From an uncultured Alistipes sp. (lineage in GTDB: Bacteria; Bacteroidota; Bacteroidia; Bacteroidales; Rikenellaceae), in assembly GCF_963931675.1 (NCBI RefSeq), contig NZ_OZ007039.1, positions 2,207,806 through 2,271,805 of the forward strand: a DNA stretch of 64,000 bases. Reading direction: 5' to 3'. A program made the translations under genes and the position numbers. Shown here piece after piece: positions 27,625 through 35,425 of this stretch (positions are counted from its first letter, which is position 1; each line of letters opens with the position of its first letter). The notes beneath the pieces were generated by a model. The model did not search any database, was not told where the DNA came from, and was given only the letters and a program-made list of their open reading frames with translations.

Positions 27625-28611
27625 TTATCGTTCGGGGCGTATCCGTGCGATCCGGCGCCCGACGGGACATTCGGCACAGCGCCCTGCGGCACAGTATTCC
27701 GTGGCGAGTTGCAGCAGGGCCTGGCTTTCGAAGGCGCTGCGGGGCCGGATTCCGGCATTCATCCATTCGCGCATGTAGCGGTTGTCCTCGGCGGGGAGGC
27801 GTTCGAGGAGCGAGAGGGCGCTGTCGCGCAGCCGTTCGCTGGAGGTGTAGCTTCCGTAGGCGAACTGGAGGACGGCCACGAGGTTGATTCCGATGATGTT
27901 GGCCTTGAACGCTCCGATCCGTTTGGGACGGGAGTCGCTTTCGGCTCCCGGGATGAAGTGTGTCCGCCAATATTCCGAGGCTTCGATGCCGAAGAGCTTG
28001 CGGACCTCCTCCTCGGACCGGCAGGCCATGGCGCGGTCCATGATGAATTCGTCTTGGATGAAGAACTCCGCGGCCTGCGCCAACCGCAGCACGGGGTGGT
28101 TCGCGGGCCGGATCTCGGACAATTCCCACATGGAGGCATCCAGCGGCCGGAGTTCGTATTTGGCGGCGAGATGTTCGAAATGGCGGCGGAGATTGAGCGT
28201 GTATTCGTCGTGGCGGTAGAGTTCCAGCAGTCCCGAGACTCCGAACAGCATCGCCTCGACGGCATGGGGGACCTTGCGCTCGCGCAGGACGATCTTGCAG
28301 GGGACCCTGCGGGCCAGTTCGAGATAGGCCTCCTGATTGCGGCGGTCGCCCAATGTGCGGAAATAGAGCAGGTAGAAGGTCTGGTTCCAGTTTTGGGCGG
28401 ATTCCGCATAGAGCGCCTCGACGGTGCGGATCTTGCGTTGCAGCCGGTCGAAGATCAGTGCGGTGAAGAGTTCCGTGCGCTGGAGCGGCTCTGTTGTAGC
28501 GAGGAATCCGCCGCAGGCGTGCTCTCCGGCCCGGGCTTCGAGCCTGCGGATCGTCAGCTCGACGGCGTTGTCCGTACCCTGTCCGCTCTTTTTGTCCGCA
28601 GGCCGGTCCAT
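27625..28611 (-). CDS. DUF2851 family protein
   Basis: A 328-aa cytoplasmic protein of the DUF2851 family, widespread in Bacteroidetes and of unknown function. Recognisable family segments are [27 protein letters not shown] near residues 80-106, LFGVSGLL near 122, and a C-terminal cysteine cluster [15 protein letters not shown]. That cluster could bind a metal (inference). The gene starts two bases after the MIP18-type gene stop, placing it in a reverse run with Fe-S assembly genes. Confidence 0.85.
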   Translation of the reverse strand: MDRPADKKSGQGTDNAVELTIRRLEARAGEHACGGFLATTEPLQRTELFTALIFDRLQRKIRTVEALYAESAQNWNQTFYLLYFRTLGDRRNQEAYLELARRVPCKIVLRERKVPHAVEAMLFGVSGLLELYRHDEYTLNLRRHFEHLAAKYELRPLDASMWELSEIRPANHPVLRLAQAAEFFIQDEFIMDRAMACRSEEEVRKLFGIEASEYWRTHFIPGAESDSRPKRIGAFKANIIGINLVAVLQFAYGSYTSSERLRDSALSLLERLPAEDNRYMREWMNAGIRPRSAFESQALLQLATEYCAAGRCAECPVGRRIARIRPER

Positions 28612-28613
28612 GG

Positions 28614-28955
28614 TCAGAGCATGTTGAGTTCGAGCAGCGCCTCTTCGGACATCATGCTCTTGTCCCAGACGGGATCGAACGTGAGGATGACGTTCACCGA
28701 CTTCACGCCCTTGACCTTGGCGACCTGCAGGTTGACATCCTCGACGAGCATGTCGGCCATCGGGCAGTTGGGGGCCGTGAGGGTCATGCGGATGGTGGCC
28801 ACGCCGTCGGGCGTGTAGTCGATTTCGTAGACCAGACCGAGATCGTAGATGTTGACCGGAATCTCCGGGTCGTATATGTTCTTGAGTGTCGCAACGATCT
28901 CCTTCTCGACCTCAAGAATCTCTTCGGGTGTCATGTTTTCCTGGTTTTCATGCAT
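28614..28955 (-). CDS. MIP18/DUF59 family Fe-S assembly protein (SufT-like)
   Basis: A 113-aa protein of the MIP18 (DUF59) family that helps mature iron-sulfur proteins. [22 protein letters not shown] contains the conserved DPE and LG(L)VY motifs, and [15 protein letters not shown] carries the single conserved cysteine. It lies 54 bases downstream of sufE and two bases before DUF2851. Context and family agree on Fe-S carrier or assembly work; the client proteins are unknown. An alternative start is the Met at residue 8. Confidence 0.9.
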   Translation of the reverse strand: MHENQENMTPEEILEVEKEIVATLKNIYDPEIPVNIYDLGLVYEIDYTPDGVATIRMTLTAPNCPMADMLVEDVNLQVAKVKGVKSVNVILTFDPVWDKSMMSEEALLELNML

Positions 28956-29009
28956 TGCCGTTCGTCCGTTCCGGTTGCGGGGCCGGACGTTCGGTGACTT
29001 GTCGGAGGG

Positions 29010-29456
29010 TTATTCCGCCTTTTTCGGCGCTTGTTCCTCGGCTTCGGTCTTGGCCTCGAAGGCCAGGGCGTAGAGCCGCATCTGCTTGACCATGGCCAGC
29101 AGTCCGTTGGCGCGTGTCGGGGAGAGGTTGGCACTCAGCCCGATGGCGTCGATGAAGTAGAGTTCGGTGTCGAGAATCTCCTTCGGGGTGCGTCCGTTCA
29201 GCACGCGGATCAACAGGGCGATGATCCCCTTGGTGATGATGGCGTCGCTGTCGGCGGCGTAGTAGACGCGGCCCTCGTCGAGGCGGGCGTCGACCCACAC
29301 CCGGGACTGGCATCCCTGGATGAGATACTGTTCGGTGCGGTGTTCGGGCGCGATTGCCGGGAGGGTTTCGCTCAGTCCGATCAGGTAGTCGTATTTGTCG
29401 AGCCAGTCGTCGAATACCGAGAACTCCTCGATGATTTCATCCTGTATCTTGTCCAT
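29010..29456 (-). CDS. sufE: Cysteine desulfuration protein SufE
   Basis: Accepts sulfur from SufS and passes it to the SUF scaffold. The 148-aa protein has the family order EEFSVFDDWLDKYDYLIGLSETLP, then QGCQSRVWVDARLDEG with the sulfur-accepting cysteine, then ADSDAIITKGIIALLIRVLNGRTPKEIL. The C-terminal tail is short and charged. It forms a reverse cluster with the MIP18-type gene and DUF2851. sufS and sufBCD are not in this window. Confidence 0.95.
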   Translation of the reverse strand: MDKIQDEIIEEFSVFDDWLDKYDYLIGLSETLPAIAPEHRTEQYLIQGCQSRVWVDARLDEGRVYYAADSDAIITKGIIALLIRVLNGRTPKEILDTELYFIDAIGLSANLSPTRANGLLAMVKQMRLYALAFEAKTEAEEQAPKKAE

Positions 29457-29487
29457 ATTTTTTCTGTTTCAACTTCCTTTTTCAATA

Positions 29488-29550
29488 TCCGGGCCGTCCG
29501 TCTCCGGTTTCCGGGCCATCCGTCTCCGGTCTCCGGGCCGCCCGTTTTCC
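29488..29550. repeat. 22-bp tandem repeat, about 2.9 copies
   Basis: Units at 29488-29509, 29510-29531 and a truncated 29532-29550, built on TCCGGGCC(g/a)TCCGTCTCCG with a few changes. It is immediately followed by a run of nine C. The block lies in the spacer between the phosphatase-like gene and sufE. Confidence 0.7.
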
Positions 29551-29573
29551 AACCCCCCCCCTCCTTGGCTCCG

Positions 29574-31139
29574 CTACATCTCCACGATCTCCTCCAGGGC
29601 GTCACCTTCGGCGGCGGCGGGTTCGCGTATCCCCGCCACCCGGGCCAGCGTCGGGGCCACGGAGGTCATCTCCACGCGGCGGTTGACCCGCAGCGGCCCG
29701 GCCCCTTCGCCGTAGAAGAGAAGCGGCACTTCGGTGTCGTAACCGTACATCGATCCGGACATCGACCAGCAGCGCTCCTGCTCCTCGATCCAGCCGGGCA
29801 TCAGGTTGAGGATCACGTCGCCCGAACGCCGGGGATAGAAACTGTTCTGCATCTTGCGGGCATAGCCGCTGCCGAAGTAACTCGTGCGCATGGCCGAGGC
29901 GGCCAGGGCGTGCGACACGCCGCTGAACTGCATGGCGAAGATCGCTACTTCGTTCTGGATCTCGGCGAGGTCCAGCCCCCGTTCGTAGATGAGGTTGTGG
30001 TTCAGCCACAGCGACTTGTCTCCGTAAGCCACGACCCACTCGCCGGTTCCGTAGCGGACGTTGAGGAATCCGTTGACGATCACCTCGAACTGTCGGCTGT
30101 TGAAGCGCTCGGCGGGCCCTTCGCCCGCATCGTAGGAGGGGCTGGTCCCGTGGTCGGAGGTTACGACGACCAGTACGTTGCGGTCCTTGACCTGTGCGAA
30201 GACGAAGGTCAGGAAGTCGGCCAGGTCGCGGTCCAGCCGGTAGTACATGTCCTCGATCTCGACCGATTCGGGCCCGTAGGCCTCGGCGATGCGGTGCGGC
30301 GAGTCGAGGCAGATGTTCAGCAGGTCGGGCGCCGTATCGGTGCCGAGCCTGTATTGGGCGATGGCCTGCTTGGCCAGCCCCAGCACGGCGGTATTTCCCG
30401 CCGGGGTGTAGAGCAGGCGTTCGTAGTCGCTCGTGAGTTCCAGCCGCTGGCTGCCGTCGCGGTCCTCCTCCTTTTTGCTGCGTCCCGAGAGCACGATGTC
30501 GTGCTGCCGCGTGTTGAGGTAGCGGCTCTTTTCGAGCAGCGACCGCCATTCGAGCCCGATGTAGGAGAGGTTGTAGCGTTCGCGGTTGCTGCGGGCCATC
30601 CATTCCGGGACTTCGGGGGCGTAGTAGGGCGATGTAACCCAGTCACAGCGCAGGGAGTCGAGCCAGAAGGCCTCCCCGCCGCGTCCGGCCAGCATGACGG
30701 CCGACATGGCCTCGGCGGCGATCGTCACGGCCTGGCTTCCGGAAGCGCTTTGCACGAGGGTTTCGGCCAGCGTCGGGGCGATCCGGTGGTAGGCGCCGGG
30801 GCCCTGGCGGCCGTCGATGAGCTCCACGGTGCGGTTGGTGGTGTAGTCGACCCAGCGGGGGCCGATCACGCCGTGGGTCGAGGGCATGGCCCCCGTTGCG
30901 AGGGTGGCCAGCGACACGGGGGTCGTGGTCTGGAGGCAGTCGTAACGGGCATCGGTATAGACCGTGCCGCGTTCGGTCAGGAGCCGGAATCCGCCCTCGC
31001 CGAAGTTGGCGGCGTAACGGTCGAGGTCTCCGGCGCGCATCGAACCGATGACGATCTGCACGATCAGGCGGGGCTGCGCCGCCGTGGCCCGGAAGGCCGC
31101 CAGTGCGGCTATGAGAAGCAGAATGAGACGTTTGTTCAT
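29574..31139 (-). CDS. Alkaline phosphatase superfamily protein, altered active site
   Basis: A 521-aa exported protein (signal MNKRLILLLIAALAAFRATA) of the PafA/type I phosphodiesterase branch. Family features are FGEGGFRLLTERG, LATGAMPSTHGVIGPRWVD and VVVTSDHGTSPS with a metal-binding Asp-His. Two expected features are changed: the usual N-terminal VVDQMR metal Asp is replaced here (IVIGSMRAGDL), and the T-x-x-GH nucleophile region reads TTTPVSLAT. It may therefore be a divergent or inactive phosphatase-like protein. A -7 box at 31161-31168 precedes it. The ATG at 31139 starts the signal peptide. Confidence 0.82.
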   Translation of the reverse strand: MNKRLILLLIAALAAFRATAAQPRLIVQIVIGSMRAGDLDRYAANFGEGGFRLLTERGTVYTDARYDCLQTTTPVSLATLATGAMPSTHGVIGPRWVDYTTNRTVELIDGRQGPGAYHRIAPTLAETLVQSASGSQAVTIAAEAMSAVMLAGRGGEAFWLDSLRCDWVTSPYYAPEVPEWMARSNRERYNLSYIGLEWRSLLEKSRYLNTRQHDIVLSGRSKKEEDRDGSQRLELTSDYERLLYTPAGNTAVLGLAKQAIAQYRLGTDTAPDLLNICLDSPHRIAEAYGPESVEIEDMYYRLDRDLADFLTFVFAQVKDRNVLVVVTSDHGTSPSYDAGEGPAERFNSRQFEVIVNGFLNVRYGTGEWVVAYGDKSLWLNHNLIYERGLDLAEIQNEVAIFAMQFSGVSHALAASAMRTSYFGSGYARKMQNSFYPRRSGDVILNLMPGWIEEQERCWSMSGSMYGYDTEVPLLFYGEGAGPLRVNRRVEMTSVAPTLARVAGIREPAAAEGDALEEIVEM

Positions 31140-31160
31140 CGTTGCGGATTGAATGGTCGG

Positions 31161-31168
31161 CAAATTTA
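31161..31168 (-). promoter_or_regulatory. -7 box of the phosphatase-like gene (TAAATTTG)
   Basis: The reverse strand reads TAAATTTG 21 bases before the ATG at 31139. It overlaps the stop codon of the GSCFA gene. Confidence 0.5.
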
Positions 31169-32131
31169 CGAATTTATTTCGATAGATTGCCGGAAAAGCG
31201 CACTTTCGCGTTGAAAATCGATCTCCGGGAGCGCGGCGATGCGCTCCAGCTGTCGGCGGCAGAAGGCGTGGTGGGCTTCGCTGCGGGGATTGCGGGGCCG
31301 GTGGGCGGCTGCGGCGACGATCGACTCCACTTCGGGAAGCAGCCGCCGGGCCTTGTCGTCGAGGACCGCAGGGATGAACTTCTCCCAGACGTAGGCGATG
31401 GCCTGCGGGGCGGGGTGGACGAGGTCGTCGGCGTAGAACCGGTAGTCGCGCAGGTCGTCCGTAAGTATCTCGTATGCTGGAAAATAGTCGACGCACCGGA
31501 AGTTCTGCTTCAACTCTTCGGCGGCCAGGCGCAGCGCGGCCTTGCTGACGGCATTCCCTTCGAGACCGTCGCCGAGATGCCGTACAGGGCTGACGGTCAG
31601 CAGGATCTGTCTTCCGGCGAGCGGACCTCTGAAGAGATTGCCGAGGCTCTCCACGATCTCTGCAACGCTCATTCGTCTTCTCGAAAATTCCGAGGCGGGA
31701 CGCCGGTGGCAGTTGGCGACGACCTTGCCGTCGTGCTCGTAGACCCAGGCCGTGCCGAGGGTGAGGATCACGCGGTCGGCCGTGCGGAGCGCTTCGGCCC
31801 CGGCCTGCCGGGCGGCATTCATGCGACGCAGGGCCTCGTCGGCCGTCGGGGCCGAGAAGTCGCCGTGGAATCCGAAGTGGAACCACACCTCGCCGTCGAA
31901 TCCCAACTCCTCGCGGGTGACGGGCGTGGGGGAGGCGTAGCTGCGGACCGCCGCGGCGATCGACAACGGGTTGAAGAGGATTCCCGAGGGGTTTTCGACG
32001 ACGCGGAACTTCGCCGCCGAGAGCCGTTCGGCGATGTGTGCGGCGAAGCACGACCCGAGGGTCAGAATGCGGTTGGCATAGCCGATGCGCACGGAGAGTG
32101 GCGCCGGTTCGATTTCGGTACGGAATTTCAT
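31166..32131 (-). CDS. GSCFA domain protein
   Basis: A 321-aa cytoplasmic protein named for its motif GSCFA, present near residue 27 in RILTLGSCFAAHIAERL. The family is distantly related to GDSL/SGNH hydrolases: the Ser of GSCFA would be the nucleophile, ILTLGTAWVYE and LLTVSPVRH fill the other blocks, and ADDLVHPAPQA supplies the Asp-x-x-His. The substrate is unknown. The ATG at 32131 is chosen because a -7 box ends four bases upstream, which would make the mRNA leaderless. Confidence 0.88.
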   Translation of the reverse strand: MKFRTEIEPAPLSVRIGYANRILTLGSCFAAHIAERLSAAKFRVVENPSGILFNPLSIAAAVRSYASPTPVTREELGFDGEVWFHFGFHGDFSAPTADEALRRMNAARQAGAEALRTADRVILTLGTAWVYEHDGKVVANCHRRPASEFSRRRMSVAEIVESLGNLFRGPLAGRQILLTVSPVRHLGDGLEGNAVSKAALRLAAEELKQNFRCVDYFPAYEILTDDLRDYRFYADDLVHPAPQAIAYVWEKFIPAVLDDKARRLLPEVESIVAAAAHRPRNPRSEAHHAFCRRQLERIAALPEIDFQRESALFRQSIEINS

Positions 32132-32135
32132 ACGG

Positions 32136-32143
32136 CAAAAATA
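32136..32143 (-). promoter_or_regulatory. -7 box of the GSCFA gene, leaderless arrangement (TATTTTTG)
   Basis: The reverse strand reads TATTTTTG, then CCGT, then the ATG at 32131. The predicted transcript start is at or within a base or two of the start codon. Confidence 0.6.
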
Positions 32144-32211
32144 GCAAATTTCGCCTGTTTTCGGAAACCGGGAGCGGTTCGGCACAGTCAAACCTGAAAA
32201 CGCGGTTTTCG

Positions 32212-32243
32212 TTTGCCTCTGCGCTCACCTTTCAGTATATTTG
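32212..32243 (+). promoter_or_regulatory. Promoter of ispE, leaderless arrangement (TTTG-N20-TATATTTG)
   Basis: TTTG at 32212-32215 and TATATTTG at 32236-32243 are spaced 20 bases. Only CAAT separates the box from the ATG at 32248, so transcription should begin at the start codon. Confidence 0.75.
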
Positions 32244-32247
32244 CAAT

Positions 32248-33060
32248 ATGATACTGCGAGCAAACTGCAAGATAAATCTGGGCCTGGACATCCTGCGCCG
32301 CCGGGCCGACGGTTACCACGATCTGGAGACCGTGATGTTTCCCGTGCGGGGCCTTTTCGATGAGGTGGAGGTCGTGCGTACCGGCACGCCGGGCGTCGAG
32401 TTCCGTGCCGAAGGGCTTGTCGTGGACTGTCCGGCCGACGACAATATCTGTCTGAAGGCCTTCCGGCTGATGCACGGCCGCTATGGTGTGGACGGGGTGC
32501 GGATCCGCCTGGTGAAGCGCGTGCCGTTCGGCGCCGGGCTGGGCGGCGGCTCGGCCGATGCCACGGCCGTGGTGATGGCGTTGAACGAACTCTTCGCCCT
32601 GGGGCTCTCCGAGGAGGAGCTGATCGCCCGCGCCGCCGAGTTGGGCAGCGATACGGCCTTCTTCGTGAGGAACTCCCCGCAGTTATGTACCGGACGGGGT
32701 GAGGTGATGGAGCCTTTCCCGCTGGATCTGAGTGGTATGACGCTCGTTATCGTGAAGCCCGACGAGGGGGTTTCTACCCGTGAGGCCTATGCCGGGGTGC
32801 GGCCGCGGATTCCCGCTGTGCCGCTGGTCGAGCGGCTGCGGCGCCCCGTCGGGGAGTGGCAGAGCGTGGTGACCAACGATTTCGAGGAGTCGGTCTTCGC
32901 CGCACACCCCGCGATCCGGGACTGCAAGGAGCAACTGCTTGCCGCCGGGGCGGTTTATGCCTCGATGTCCGGGAGCGGCTCGGCACTCTTCGGACTCTTC
33001 GCCGGGCATGGAAAAGGCGAGGAGCTGCGCGCCCTCTCGCCCTTCGTCTTCGAGATTTGA
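32248..33060 (+). CDS. ispE: 4-diphosphocytidyl-2-C-methyl-D-erythritol kinase IspE
   Basis: GHMP-family kinase of the MEP pathway. The 270-aa protein begins MILRANCKINLGLDILRRRADGYHDLETVMFPV with the conserved KINL and DGYH motifs. The ATP loop is PFGAGLGGGSADATA near residue 91, and SMSGSGSALFGLF forms the C-terminal glycine-rich motif. Start ATG 32248 matches the family N terminus and lies four bases after the -7 box. It is divergent from the GSCFA gene, with both predicted to be leaderless. Confidence 0.95.
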   Translation: MILRANCKINLGLDILRRRADGYHDLETVMFPVRGLFDEVEVVRTGTPGVEFRAEGLVVDCPADDNICLKAFRLMHGRYGVDGVRIRLVKRVPFGAGLGGGSADATAVVMALNELFALGLSEEELIARAAELGSDTAFFVRNSPQLCTGRGEVMEPFPLDLSGMTLVIVKPDEGVSTREAYAGVRPRIPAVPLVERLRRPVGEWQSVVTNDFEESVFAAHPAIRDCKEQLLAAGAVYASMSGSGSALFGLFAGHGKGEELRALSPFVFEI

Positions 33061-33072
33061 TCCGCACCTTTT

Positions 33073-33118
33073 GCCGCCTGTCCGGTCCTGTAGCCGCCTG
33101 TCCGGTCCTGTAGCCGCC
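33073..33118. repeat. 20-bp tandem repeat, about 2.3 copies
   Basis: Two perfect copies of a 20-base unit containing GCCTGTCCGGTCCTGTA (33073-33092 and 33093-33112) plus six bases of a third, in the space between the convergent ispE and rpiB genes. Confidence 0.75.
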
Positions 33119-33154
33119 GGGAGTCGGGGCGTACGGACCGCAGTCCCGCGGGGC

Positions 33155-33598
33155 CTATTTCGCGGCCGGGATCGGAATTTTCGCAATCCGGGCGGCGTGG
33201 CGACCCCCCTCGAACTGCGCTCCGAAGTAGGCGTCGAGCATCCGCACCGCCTCGTCGTTGGTGATGAACCGCGCCGGGAAGACGATCACGTTCGCATCGT
33301 TGTGGCGCCGGATCAGCGTTGCGATCTCCGGATCCCAGCAGAGCCCCGCCCGGATTCCCTGGTGCTTGTTCAGCGTAATGGCCATCCCTTCTCCCGAACC
33401 GCACAGCGCGATCCCGCGCTCCACTTCACCCTTCTCGACGGCCTCGGCCAGCGGGTGCGCATAGTCGGGGTAGTCGACGCTCTCGGGCGAATGCGTTCCG
33501 AAATCCAGCACCTCGTGGCCCATGGCATCGAGGTAGCCTACCAGGAATTCCTTCATTTCATAGCCGGCGTGGTCGCTGGCAATACCGATCTTGCTCAT
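33155..33598 (-). CDS. rpiB: Ribose-5-phosphate isomerase B
   Basis: Interconverts ribose 5-phosphate and ribulose 5-phosphate in the pentose phosphate pathway. The 147-aa protein has IASDHAGYEMKE at the N terminus (sugar-phosphate contact), FGTHSPESVDYPDYAH, and GIALCGSGEGMAITLNKHQGIRAGLC, whose Cys is the catalytic base of the RpiB/LacAB family. It has its own -7 box (33630-33637) and faces the tandem repeat at its 3' side. Confidence 0.95.
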   Translation of the reverse strand: MSKIGIASDHAGYEMKEFLVGYLDAMGHEVLDFGTHSPESVDYPDYAHPLAEAVEKGEVERGIALCGSGEGMAITLNKHQGIRAGLCWDPEIATLIRRHNDANVIVFPARFITNDEAVRMLDAYFGAQFEGGRHAARIAKIPIPAAK

Positions 33599-33629
33599 CG
33601 TATCTTGGTGTTTTTGGTTCTCTTTCCGA

Positions 33630-33637
33630 CAAAGTTA
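33630..33637 (-). promoter_or_regulatory. -7 box of rpiB (TAACTTTG)
   Basis: The reverse strand reads TAACTTTG 31 bases before the rpiB ATG. Confidence 0.5.
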
Positions 33638-33740
33638 ACGAAAATATTGCTCCGGGCGTGTCCCAAAACGGTGAAATCCGCCTTTTCGGCCGAAGTTAGA
33701 GGGCATTCGGGACGGACCGGCCCCGAAAACGACCTTTTCG

Positions 33741-33772
33741 TTTGTCCCGATGCCCGCCTTTTCCTATTTTTG
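33741..33772 (+). promoter_or_regulatory. Promoter of the DUF454 gene, leaderless arrangement (TTTG-N20-TATTTTTG)
   Basis: TTTG at 33741-33744, 20 bases, TATTTTTG at 33765-33772, then CGGC and the GTG at 33777. An upstream in-frame ATG at 33750 falls inside the promoter spacer, so it cannot be used from this promoter. Confidence 0.75.
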
Positions 33773-33776
33773 CGGC

Positions 33777-34142
33777 GTGAAAACGCTGCTCGTCATTCTC
33801 GGAGCGCTGTCGCTCCTGCTGGGACTGGCCGGCATCTTCGTGCCGCTGCTCCCCACGACGCCCTTTCTGTTGCTGGCCGCAGCACTCTGGGTGCGCTCCT
33901 CCCCGCGGCTCTACGACTGGCTGCTCGCTCACCGGCGCCTCGGACCCTACATCCGCCAGTTCCGCGAAAACCGCGCCATTCCGCTCCGGGCCAAAATCTA
34001 CTCCGTGACGCTGCTCTGGGCAACCCTGCTCTACTGCATTTTTGCCGTCGTGGAGGAGTGGTGGTGGGCGCAGCTGGCCCTCTTGGCCGTGGCCGTCGGC
34101 GTCACGTGGCACATCCTTTCGTTCGCAACCCTGCGCAAGTAG
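33777..34142 (+). CDS. DUF454 (YbaN-type) small membrane protein, GTG start
   Basis: A 121-aa inner-membrane protein of the YbaN/DUF454 family: ILGALSLLLGLAGIFVPLLPTTPFLLLAAALW is the family core, followed by SPRLYDWLLAHRRLGPYIRQFRENRAIP, then two more helices. Function unknown. The GTG at 33777 is preferred over ATG 33750 because a full promoter (33741-33772) overlaps the ATG and ends four bases before the GTG. It would then be translated from a leaderless mRNA. Confidence 0.88.
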   Translation: MKTLLVILGALSLLLGLAGIFVPLLPTTPFLLLAAALWVRSSPRLYDWLLAHRRLGPYIRQFRENRAIPLRAKIYSVTLLWATLLYCIFAVVEEWWWAQLALLAVAVGVTWHILSFATLRK

Positions 34143-34281
34143 GGGCGGCAGGGGAGATTCCGGCCGTCTGGGGTTGTCTGGAGCCGTCTGGGACCGTTTG
34201 GGACTGACAAGGCCGACGGAGGCTGGTCTTGCCGACCCGGTTCCGTCCCGTTTTCGCTCGGCCCCGCCTCTCTCGGAAAAT

Positions 34282-34923
34282 CTATCCCGGAAGCCCTTCG
34301 GACCCCTTCTCTTCGTCCGAAAGCGTCTCCTTCAACCGGTATTTGACCTGCCAGGCATCCTCGTCGTCGGCCGTGGCGCTTTCGTCGAAGACGGCGACGG
34401 GCTGGATCCGCAGCCGGTATTCGTGTCCGGATGTGAAGCCGAACCCTTCGATCTCCCACGGGAAAATCTGCCACGGCGCATCCTCTCCGTAGCGCAGGTC
34501 CCGGATCCAGTAGGCAAGAGTCTCTCCGGCGGGACGCTCGGAGGCGACGAGCACCTCGCATTCGGGGCTGAACGTCAGCGGGTCGACCGGCATCTCGGCG
34601 GGAGTGCGCGAAAGCTGCTCCTCCATCGTATAGCGCTTGTCCGGTGCATCGGCAGGCGGGTTGGCGATCGGGTCGATCCTTACGCGCAGGGTCGTCTGGA
34701 CTCCCCGCTCGAAGGTGAAGCCCTCGATCCGGGCCGCCGTGGTCTCCCAGGCGGCATTCCCATCCTTTCGGACGATGTAGGCCGGGACGTACCCGAAGTA
34801 CATGGTGATGCCCGCCACGCCCTTCTCGGGAGCGATGGTCCAGATTTCGGTGCGTGATCCGTTGTCGTTGTCGCAGGAGCCCAGCGTGAAGGGCAGCAAC
34901 AGGAAAAGAAGAAGTCGTTTCAT
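34282..34923 (-). CDS. Lipoprotein with two DUF4377-like repeats
   Basis: A 213-aa predicted lipoprotein: signal MKRLLLFLLLPFTLGSC, lipobox Cys17, then DNDNGS, an acidic stretch typical of surface-directed Bacteroidetes lipoproteins. The mature part has two similar domains of about 90 residues, each with a W-x(5-6)-IEGF-x(3)-G pattern (WETTAARIEGFTFERG and IFPWEIEGFGFTSG) and a following LR(V/I) strand. This resembles DUF4377. The role is unknown. The ATG at 34923 starts the signal peptide; upstream codons run through the repeat at 34966-35040. Confidence 0.72.
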   Translation of the reverse strand: MKRLLLFLLLPFTLGSCDNDNGSRTEIWTIAPEKGVAGITMYFGYVPAYIVRKDGNAAWETTAARIEGFTFERGVQTTLRVRIDPIANPPADAPDKRYTMEEQLSRTPAEMPVDPLTFSPECEVLVASERPAGETLAYWIRDLRYGEDAPWQIFPWEIEGFGFTSGHEYRLRIQPVAVFDESATADDEDAWQVKYRLKETLSDEEKGSEGLPG

Positions 34924-34965
34924 GGTTCCTGGTTTTTTGAGTGTGAGGTTTTCATGAAAAAAACG

Positions 34966-35040
34966 CTTCGGATGCCGCAATACTGCATGGAAACACAAAA
35001 AAAATACTTCGGATGTCGCAAAACAGCATGAAAACACAAA
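34966..35040. repeat. 34-bp imperfect direct repeat, two copies
   Basis: CTTCGGATG(c/t)CGCAA...ACACAAA occurs at 34966-34999 and 35007-35040 (pitch 41). The second copy's end forms one arm of the terminator at 35032-35069. Confidence 0.65.
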
Positions 35041-35069
35041 GAACGGACTTCGGCCCGTTCTTTGTGTTT
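35032..35069 (-). terminator. Terminator after the small membrane protein gene
   Basis: Stem AAACACAAAGAACGG with its complement (15 bp) and an eight-base loop, followed on the reverse strand by a T-rich stretch, 20 bases after the stop at 35090. Confidence 0.75.
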
Positions 35070-35089
35070 ATCCGCATCACCCCTCCCGG

Positions 35090-35404
35090 CTATCCCAGGT
35101 AGTGCTCCGCGACGCTGAGGAGGAAGCCCAGCAGCACGGCGTTGAGCAGCATCGGAACCAGCCGGTTCTCCTTGCCCGAACCGATCGTTGCCGAGGGGAT
35201 CGTGAGCATCAGCGCCACGCCCATGCCGTCGGCCCACCAGGGCAGGTAGGGAAGGTCGCTGTAAAAGACGATCAATCCGGCAAAAAGGTAGGCCAGAAAC
35301 GCTGCACAGCAGTTCCGTACCGAGGCCTTGCGGGCCACCATCGGCAGCACGGCCACCGCTCCGGCGATGGCTCCCGCAGCGAGCGACAACGTGAAGTGAT
35401 TCAT
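35090..35404 (-). CDS. Small membrane protein, unknown function
   Basis: A 104-aa protein with four hydrophobic segments (about residues 5-23, 33-48, 57-72 and 84-98): MNHFTLSLAAGAIAGAVAVL, CCAAFLAYLFAGLIVFYSD, MGVALMLTIPSATIG and LVPMLLNAVLLGFLLSVAEH. No family was recognised. It begins 21 bases downstream of typA on the same strand, so it is probably cotranscribed with it, and is followed by a strong terminator. Confidence 0.7.
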   Translation of the reverse strand: MNHFTLSLAAGAIAGAVAVLPMVARKASVRNCCAAFLAYLFAGLIVFYSDLPYLPWWADGMGVALMLTIPSATIGSGKENRLVPMLLNAVLLGFLLSVAEHYLG

Positions 35405-35425
35405 CGCGTACTCTCCTTCCGGGGG

